Below, one piece after another: positions 56,610 through 64,000 of a stretch of 64,000 nt of DNA. Position 1 is the stretch's first letter, and every line of letters starts with the position of its first letter. Position numbers and translations under genes: made by a program. Source of the stretch: Pinus tabuliformis (taxonomy: Eukaryota > Streptophyta > Pinopsida > Pinales > Pinaceae); NCBI GenBank assembly GCA_031772625.1, contig CM062804.1, positions 1,020,308,514 through 1,020,372,513 of the forward strand, read 5' to 3'. A model generated the notes under the pieces. That model was not told the DNA's origin, ran no database searches, and worked only from the letters and a program-made list of their open reading frames with translations.

Positions 56610-57510
56610 CAGTTTTGGCTCACTGGATGGAGGCCAATTTAAGGCATGGAGACATAGCATGGGAAGTAGAGTTGAGGATTTCAGAGGTTGGGGGGGAGGC
56701 CACACCACCACATTCGGACATACAGGTGGTACTGGATAAATATCCTGTAGTTTTTGGAGATATACCAGCGGGGCAACCACCTGAAGTAGAATTTGAGAAC
56801 ACTATAGAGTTGGATTCCAGTGTGCAGGCAGTCATCACAACACCCTATATGTATCCCAAATCCTATAAGGATGAGATCAAGAGAGCCATCCAAGAGTTGT
56901 TGGCATTGGGTCACATTAGACCGAGTTCTAGTCCGTTTGTATCCTCAGTTGTGTTGGTGAAGAAGAAGGGCAAGACTCTTCACATGTGTCTTGACTACAG
57001 GGCCCTCAACAAGAAGACATTGAAGAAAATGTATCCCATTTTGTGCATTGATGAGTTGATGGATGATCTTAGAGGGGCCAAGTACTTCTCTAAAATAGAT
57101 CTACGATCGGGGTATCATCAAATTCGGGTGAGAGAGCAGGACATTCCGAAGACAGCCTTTAGATGTCATTATGGGCATTTCGAGTTCCTGGTCATGCCCT
57201 TTGAGTTGGCCAATGCACCAGCTACTTTTCACTCATGTATGAACCATGTGTTCTGAGGCCAGTTGAGGAGGTTTCTACTAGTATTCTTTGATGACATCCT
57301 GATCTACAACAGGACATGGGAGGAGCACCTACAACACTTGGAATAGTCTTGCATATATTGGAGGAGCAACAGTTCTACGCAAAGATGCCTAAGTGTGAGT
57401 TTGGGTTGACAAAGATGCTTTATTTGGGACACATCATCGGTGCAGATGGGGTCAAGGTGCATGAGGAGAAGATTCAGGCCATTCGATATTAGCTGGATCC
57501 TCAGGATGTG
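56610..57510 (+). pseudogene. Tekay (plus) reverse transcriptase
   Basis: 213 codons open from 56615. [58 protein letters not shown] (motif A) and [17 protein letters not shown] (motif B, the usual MPFGL Gly changed to Glu). A stop follows at 57254-57256, then LVFFDDILIYNRTWEEHLQ (motif C) downstream, and a frame change. Unlike the minus-strand element, no block of the core is missing. Confidence 0.9.
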
Positions 57511-58014
57511 ACAACATTAAGAGGGTTTTTGGGCATTTGTACTTATTATCAGAAGTTCGTGTTGGGCTTCTCACAGTTGGTAGCACCCCTTACTTATCTA
57601 AATAAGAAAGGGGCCTTTGCGTGGAGCAAGGAAGCTTAGACAATGTTTGATCACCTCAAGGAAGTGATGAGTTGTTGTCTAGTTTTAACACTTCTAGATT
57701 TTTCTTAGCCTTTCACATTGGAGTGCGATGCATCAAGTGTAGGGATTGGGGTAGTCTTGTCCTAAGATGGACACCCCATTTCTTTTGAGAGTAGGAAGCT
57801 TCTACCTAATGAGATGTCGTATTCCATTTACGACAAGGATATTTTGGCCATAATGCATGCATTAGCCAAATTTAGATAATATTTGGTGGGGAATTGATTT
57901 TATGTGAAGACGGACCACAATAGTCTTCGCCATTTTATGGGGCAGCAGGGCCTCAATGACAGAAAATAGAGATGGGTCAAAAAATTGTAGGCCTATGAAT
58001 TTTATATTGAGTAT
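57511..58014 (+). pseudogene. Tekay (plus) RNase H
   Basis: Fragments only: a connection-like region with TYYQKFVLGF, LECDASSVGIGVV near 57720, YSIYDKDILAIMHALAKF near 57830 and VKTDHNSLRHFM near 57905. Many stops are visible. The end (YVRGKKNVVADALSRR) leads into the integrase ORF. Confidence 0.8.
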
Positions 58015-59110
58015 GTGCGAGGAAAGAAAAATGTAGTGGCGGATGCACTATCCAGGAGACCAACTGGGCTTTCACTCATGAGCATCTATCATGACTGGAA
58101 GGCCCAGTTACTGATAGAATACTCCAAGGATCATCGGGTGTGCGACATCTTGGAGGGTAGTTATGCATATGAGTGCTACATGGTGATGGACGAGGTCATT
58201 TATTATAAGGGAAACATATTTCTAGTTTCAGAATCACAGTTGAGGGAGCACGTCCTTCGAGAAGCTCATGATTCTCGTTTGTCTGGGCACTAGGGATTTA
58301 GGAAGACATATATGGCAGTAAGAGAGTGCTTCACTTGGAAGGGCCTCAAGGGAGTTGTACTGAGGCATGTACAGGAGTGCGAAGCTTACCGGAAGAATAA
58401 GGGAGAGTTGACCCATCCAACAGGATTGTTGCAGCCTCTTCCCATCCCTGAGGGGAAATGGGAGAGCATCTCTATGGACTTCATTATTGGACTTTCCTCA
58501 GTACAAGGGAAGGATTTTATTTTTGTAGTGGTCGATTGGCTCACCAAGTTTGCACACTTCTTTTCCATACCAACGCGATCTTCAACTTCATAGGTGACAA
58601 AGTTGTTCTTAGGGAGGTCTTTCGTCTGCACAGAATCACAAAGACCATAGTCAGTGACAAGGATAGCCGATTCATGGGAGGATTCTGGCATGAGCTCTTC
58701 AGATTAGTTAGCATTGAGCTCACCCTGAGCACCAACTATCATTCGTAGATCGATGGTCAGACAGAGAGGGTGAACAAGTGGTTAGAGGGCTATCTTAGGA
58801 ATTATGTGACAGGGCAGCAAAGGGCTTGGATTCGATGGTTGCACTTGGGAGAGTATTGTTACAACACCACCTATCATATGTCCATTGGTATGACTCCTTT
58901 CCATGCTTTATATGGTTATGATGCTTTATCTTTTGTTGATATTGTTTTTGGAGACAACAGGGTCCCAAAGGCCAAGGATTGGATCTTGGAGAGCCAAGAT
59001 ATCCTCAAGGCTCTTAAGGATAATTTAGAGGCAGCCCAGAACCAACAAAAGATGTATGATGATCTGCATTGAGTAGAGAATATTTTTAGGAGGGTGACTT
59101 GGTCTACCTT
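58015..59110 (+). pseudogene. Tekay (plus) integrase
   Basis: Zinc region ending HVQECEAYRKNKGE (expected CxxC second Cys is Tyr). Core: SMDFIIGLSSVQGKDF, VSDKDSRFMGGFWHELF and DGQTERVNKWLEGYL. Then YNTTYHMSIGMTPFHALYGY and a coiled stretch (ILKALKDNLEAAQNQQKMYDD). Frameshift near 58590 and TAG or TAA stops between pieces. Confidence 0.88.
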
Positions 59111-59517
59111 CAATTGCAGTCATATCGATAGTCCACACTCAAGTAGAAGGGGGCAGAAAAGATACAACTGAGATTCTTTGGGCCGTATAGAGTGAGAAGA
59201 AGAGTTGGATAGGTGGCTTACGAGTTGGAGCTGCCACTAGGGAGCAGGATTCATAACATCTTTCATGTATCATTCCTTAAGAGGGTGTTGGGGCAGTAGG
59301 TTACATGAGTCATAGAGTTGCCTCCACTTGATGATGAGGGGCATTTGATCTTAGAGCCAGAAAACATCTTGGAAACAAGAGAGAAGAAGCTTAGGAGTAG
59401 GATAATTAGATAACATTTGGTGCAATGGAAGAATCTATCGGATGAGGATTCTACTTGGGAAGGAGAGCACATTCTATGGCATTCGACATTGAAGTTGCTT
59501 GGGGACAAGAAACATTT
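59111..59517 (+). pseudogene. Tekay (plus) integrase tail and chromodomain
   Basis: AYELELPLGSRIHNIFHVSF and, further on, KLRSRIIR with HLVQWKNLSDEDSTWEGEHI form the GPF/Y-type tail and chromodomain, with TAG and TGA interruptions. No single ORF remains. Confidence 0.8.
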
Positions 59518-59530
59518 GGGAGGGGAGGAC
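59518..59530 (+). promoter_or_regulatory. Tekay (plus) polypurine tract
   Basis: GGGAGGGGAGGAC directly before the 3' LTR. Confidence 0.75.
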
Positions 59531-60816
59531 TATAATGTCCCTTCGTAAATAATTTTGGAACAAGATTTAATTTTGTATTATGGGGCCAATTTTGGAGTTA
59601 GTGGACCCCATTCGATGTTATTAGGAGATTAGACTAGGAGAAGATGTTTTGTTTTAAAGTTAAGTTACACATGGAGGCCACCCTCACTAGGGAATTACAC
59701 ACTCCCTAGTTTGATATGCATAGAGAGGGAGATAAATTTTGCATGGCGTTGGTTAAGTGGGGCCCATGATGGAGGACGAAATGGAGGGAAAATTCCCCCA
59801 CGAAAACTATATAAGGAGGGAAACTCTCTCTTCTCAAATCATTCATGAGTGTATATCGATTTCTCTTGGTTGCTCGAGCTTCTTAGCCGAGTCACTAGTT
59901 GTTTAGCATGAGTTCTTTAGGCAGAGAGCTCATCCTTTCTTCAAAGGACTTTGAGTGCCACCCTAACAATGTTTCCTTCATTTCTTTAGGAGGAGATTCT
60001 TGTTGTGGTTTCTAGCAGTACCATTTCCTTCCAGGTGGTGTGTATTTCTAGAGGACGTAGGGAGAGAGGAAGTCGAGTTGTTTGTGGAGTTGAGTAGGAG
60101 AGTTTTGATGTGGGGTTTTCTGGAGGAGAGGGTAAGGAGGACTGCCAGCCTTTGGGGGAGTTTTGGGGCTGATTGGGCTTCAGGGTTGGTAGTGTGATTT
60201 TCACACTTCCTGGGCTAGTGTAGAAGCAGTGTGTGGGAGCTCATTTGGTGGGTAGAGTATCAGTCCTTGGGGCTGAGCTTTTCCATGGAGGTTAGAGGAG
60301 ATATTTGGAGTGGTGTTTTCTTCCATTTCAGAGGAGGACTTTGTGGCCATTTCCTGCAGGTCGTTTTGTTGTCGCTTCTTGGAGGGTGTAGGCCATAGAG
60401 GAGGTCGAAATTGGGTGGTTGGAGATATGCCAAACCCTTTCAGGGTTTTTATGGGCTTTTTCCAAGGAGTTTGTGGCGGAAATTTCAGAATTTGTTGGGC
60501 ACCAGAGGCGGGGTTTCTCGTAGCACCCTTCTAGCTAGCAGTTGTCGTAGCTGGGAGACAGCGCAAAGCTTTAGAGGCGTAGTTGCTTTCTAGCATTTGG
60601 GATTACTATCGACACCTAGGTTCTATCTAGTTTTCCCTTGCGACAAGCCCAGGTGCTCTTTCCATACTATTGTACATTGCTCCATTACTAAATAAAATGG
60701 CTCAGCTGGTTCCCATTTTGGTTGTGTATTGAGTATTTGCTAATAGTTTAATTTTTATGTGCAATAATCGAATTGCATTTTGTGTATCACTGTTTGTTTA
60801 AGTTTGGAACATTACA
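59531..60816 (+). repeat. Tekay (plus) 3' LTR, 1,286 bp
   Basis: Homologous to 53465-54736; first bases TATAATGTCC (TG mutated to TA). TATATAA at 59808-59814. ORFs inside (60000-60593) are not genes. Confidence 0.93.
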
Positions 60817-60821
60817 TAGTT

Positions 60822-63800
60822 GTCCTTGAAATACAATTTCCAAAGATATGAAAAAGTGTCCCAAAATAGTGGATTTGGCCCCATTTTTCCAATTCGACTC
60901 AAAGCTATTCAAAATTTTTCCATACACTTTTCTAGGTTTTATTGTACTTTCCCATAATATTTCATGTCCAATTTTCATCAAGAATAGAATTGCTAGTGGA
61001 AAATATTGTCTTGTCCTTTAAGAACCATGTTTTACCAATTTCTAAGAATTTATTGCAAAATCTATAAACTTGATCTCAACGATATTTTTGTAGATATTCC
61101 ATTACAAAATTACATCTAAAATTTAAACTCAATTAGAGTTCATATGCTCATGTTATGCCCAAAATAAGATTTTGGTTCCATGTTTTTTTTGTTACTATAG
61201 AAACTTACCAACAACACAAATTCATTCGTTGGTGGCATTCATCTTTTTGTAACTATAAAGAACCACCAAATGGCATAGATTCACTCATTGTTGGGGTTCA
61301 AAGGCCTCTTTTACATGAAGGCATCAACCTATTTTGAACATCACCTCCTTCGATCGACTACCTTATATCTTCACAACACTTCATGGCATTAACCACTTTT
61401 GGCACCATCAATTAAATTCAAGGCATTGTGCCCTCCTCAACCATCAGGGCATTAGGCTTGTTCAAAGTATTGATCCCTTATGAGATATAAAAACTTTTCA
61501 AAATGTTATGAAGCAATAGGCTCCTTTTGAACTTTGACCACTTGAGCATATTTACTGGAGCCATTTGAATGTTTCGTTTTTGTCCCGCTTCCAAGGATTG
61601 ATCCATAAACTACTTTTGAACTTTTTTAATTAGTCCCCTTTCCAACATGAAATGATTTTGAAATTTTGGCCACTTTTGAACGTCAAGGCATCGATCCCGT
61701 TTCTAACACTACATGATTTCAAAATGGGGTCCATCATGCCACTTTTGATATTAATCATCAAGTCATTTGTAAAGATCTCATTTTGGCCCATTTAGAAAGG
61801 TAACTTTTTGAGTCACCTCTAATGAATATGCTTCAATGTGTATTTTGAATAAGAAAATCTTGGGCTATTTTATAACATTTTCACCAAGTTGCTTTCAAAT
61901 AATCCTTCATGCCATTCTAAAACATCTTCATTGCACTACTTGGTAGCCTTTGGGCAATTTTGATGAAACCACTTTAGGTGTTCTCAACTTACATATTTTG
62001 ATCCACTTTTGAAGAAGGTTCTTTGGGTCATTTTTAAAGATAATACTTTGGCCACTCATAATTAATTTCACTTCATACCAATTCAAAATAAGGTCATTAG
62101 GATAGTTCTAAAGAAGGTCATCATGCCATTTCTAAATAAGGTTGTTAAACCAATTCAAAATAAAAAAGATTTGATAGCTTTAAAGAAGAAGGAATTGAAG
62201 TCTTCAAATTCTTTGTTTTACCCCTAGTTTGACATTTGGCCTTTGACCACATGAACATCAATGCAATTCCCAAATTATATATGCCCCAAAATAACCTCTA
62301 TTTTCTTTAAAACTTTGGTGGAACAATCCACATTTGAACTTTCATGAAGCTTAAGGGGAAAGGCCCCAATGTCATACAAATATCTCCTTGAATTTCTAGG
62401 TTCAGTTTATTGAGTAAAATTGGTCCTTCAAATTTTATTTATATCCAATAGTTTGCATGTTATAGCTTCTCCTGCTCAATTCACTCCACTGGCTTATAAC
62501 AATGCTAATGATATGACATCTACTTTTTTCACAGTTTTCAACCTATGAACCTCATGATTTCACAATAGACCCACTTCATTAGACCAATCCACATGCTTGA
62601 AATATAAATAACCTAGTGAATCACCACATTATCTCATTACCATGTGCATTCAAATTGTTAGAATTAACACATTTTCTCCAAGGCATTTTGTTAAATAGTT
62701 GGCATGCAATTTTCAATTTCATAATAAAATTAACATACATTTCCTATAATAGCCTAGTGTTGAACACTGGTCTCTAATACTAATTTACCACATATGTACA
62801 GACCTTCCTTGGTCATTAGGGCACTCCACAAAGTAATTCCTTCTTTAATTACCCAATGTTAGGCTAAAATTGGACTTGTATTAACCTTCTATTAATGTTA
62901 TTTCAAAACTATAACGATAATACAAAATCAAATTCATACACACAAACATATAGTGGCAAAAAGAACTATGCATATTTCACATTTATTCATTACACATTTG
63001 ATTCAATGAATTTAGACAACAAATTGAAAACAAATGATATTCCACACAAGGTTGAGTATGAATACTTACATGTAAGGAAAGAAAGTCCACCAAGAAAATT
63101 GTTGGTGGTGATTTGACACCCATTTGTAGGAATCAATGAAGGATTCCACCCCCAAAATTCAAACTATGATACCACTAAGGCAAAGGAAACTCATGAACTC
63201 TTACAAGGATTTAATATAACTTATCGCAACTTGTCTATGTCATAGTACAACCAATTTTCTCAATATTGACCACAATGATCATCAATGAACCATGATCCTA
63301 TTTTTTGATTCATTAGAAAAGGAATTTCTTCCCTTTCTCTACTCAATAATGCCCCAATAGTCTTCTTCCCTCCCAGTGCAGGTAGAAGGAGTCCAAGATT
63401 ACTGGTTTTCGACTTTGAATAAGCTAGAGGACAAACACTTGCTAGAATGATGCATGGGAAACATAAACATTATTAAAATATTATGATATATTCTTTAGCT
63501 ATTGTGGTCATCCCAACCATGTTTTGTCCTCTCAAGACCATCATGTTTACTCTCATAATATTCACAAAAAACTCCAGAGCCTCCACATGCTCTTACCAAT
63601 AATAAGTGCATGTGGATCTCTTGCCATTGCATACATAACAACCATAATATTCACACATGCCTTCCATAATCCAAGATAGAAAGAACATTCAAATGGAAGA
63701 ATGGAAAATTCTCAAGGGTGAGTGATTCTCCCAATTTGAATGGAGAGTGAATAATGGTTTTGTCCCAAGAGTAACATAAGACACGTGTGCCCTTCCCAAG

Positions 63801-64000
63801 GAGCATGGGGAAACATATAAAGGACCAGACAAGTCAATGATTAATGAGAAACGTTTGTATGAAATCATGGGCAAGAAATGTTGTCCTCCCAAAGGACAAG
63901 TGTCAATTCCATTTCCAATGCATCACTTTTCCTCTTTCCCACTTGTGATATCATGGTTTCTTTGTATCTTTTTGTGGCTATTATATTATTATGCATTTTT
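60822..64000. other. AT-rich non-coding sequence, no gene recognised
   Basis: About 3.2 kb with only short ORFs and no domain I can recognise. Between 61470 and 62200 a loose motif (CACTTTTGAAC, TTTTGGCCAC, AAGGTCAT) recurs many times without a fixed period. It could be a very old repeat or intergenic sequence; it continues the locus seen at 53119-53464. Confidence 0.55.

Larger units (their letters stand above)
53465..60816 (+). mobile_element. Tekay/Del-like Gypsy chromovirus, plus strand, 7,352 bp
   Basis: LTRs 53465-54736 and 59531-60816 with a perfect TAGTT duplication (53460-53464 and 60817-60821), a primer site with two mismatches, gag, PR, RT, RH, IN, chromodomain remnant and purine tract. 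About 15 differences in 305 sampled LTR positions by eye. The coding region is full of stops and frameshifts. It is related to the neighbouring minus-strand element in all domains. Confidence 0.93.

Noticed and set aside
1-64000. CRISPR array, tRNA, rRNA or host protein gene
   Set aside because: No spaced direct repeats, cloverleaf, rRNA sequence or non-transposon domain was seen; all strong ORFs belong to retroelements.

Overview
The window reads as conifer nuclear DNA, most likely pine or spruce family, made almost entirely of nested retrotransposons. I found no host protein gene, no tRNA or rRNA gene and no prokaryotic signal. The strongest lineage clue is a head-to-tail array of Penelope-like elements (PLEs) that encode a reverse transcriptase followed by a GIY-YIG endonuclease. 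In plants these are known mainly from conifers, under the name Dryad. Large decayed plant Gypsy and Copia LTR elements agree with this.

Layout. (1) 1-20650, minus strand: three Dryad copies (A, B, C) and the AT-rich tail of a fourth, spaced about 4.54 and 5.02 kb apart. Each copy has a TATA-like box, a hammerhead-ribozyme-like motif that overlaps the start of the ORF, a repeat-rich N-terminal region, RT and GIY-YIG. A 143-bp insertion carrying a different hammerhead motif sits in the B/C spacer between 12-bp direct repeats. (2) 10396-18949: an 8.55-kb Copia element with both LTRs and a perfect CGCTA target duplication, inserted in frame-neutral fashion into Dryad C. (3) 20651-34163, plus: a 5'-truncated Athila/Tat-type Gypsy element with integrase, a third ORF and a 3' LTR. 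Its third ORF is interrupted by a complete minus-strand Gypsy chromovirus at 25471-33016. (4) About 35300-45684, minus: a decayed Tat-type Gypsy element with 5' LTR, gag, PR, a second capsid-like block, RT, RH, IN and a large extra ORF; no 3' LTR was found. (5) 45873-53118, minus, and 53465-60816, plus: two Tekay/Del-like chromoviruses in opposite orientation, 346 bp apart, each with two LTRs. (6) 60822-64000: AT-rich sequence with no recognisable gene.

Every element is damaged. The Copia pol frame is intact, and Dryad C had a single nonsense codon in about 1,220 codons before the Copia insertion. LTR samples compared by eye suggest the order, youngest first: Copia (about 2% difference), plus-strand Tekay (about 5%), then minus-strand Tekay and the nested chromovirus (about 8%). 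Most in-frame stops are TAG at positions where CAG or CAA is expected, as expected from deamination of methylated cytosine in silenced plant repeats.

The most interesting biology is in the Dryad array. Its ribozyme motifs, their palindromic stem III, the overlap with the start codon and the separate small ribozyme-bearing insertion are the parts most worth testing.
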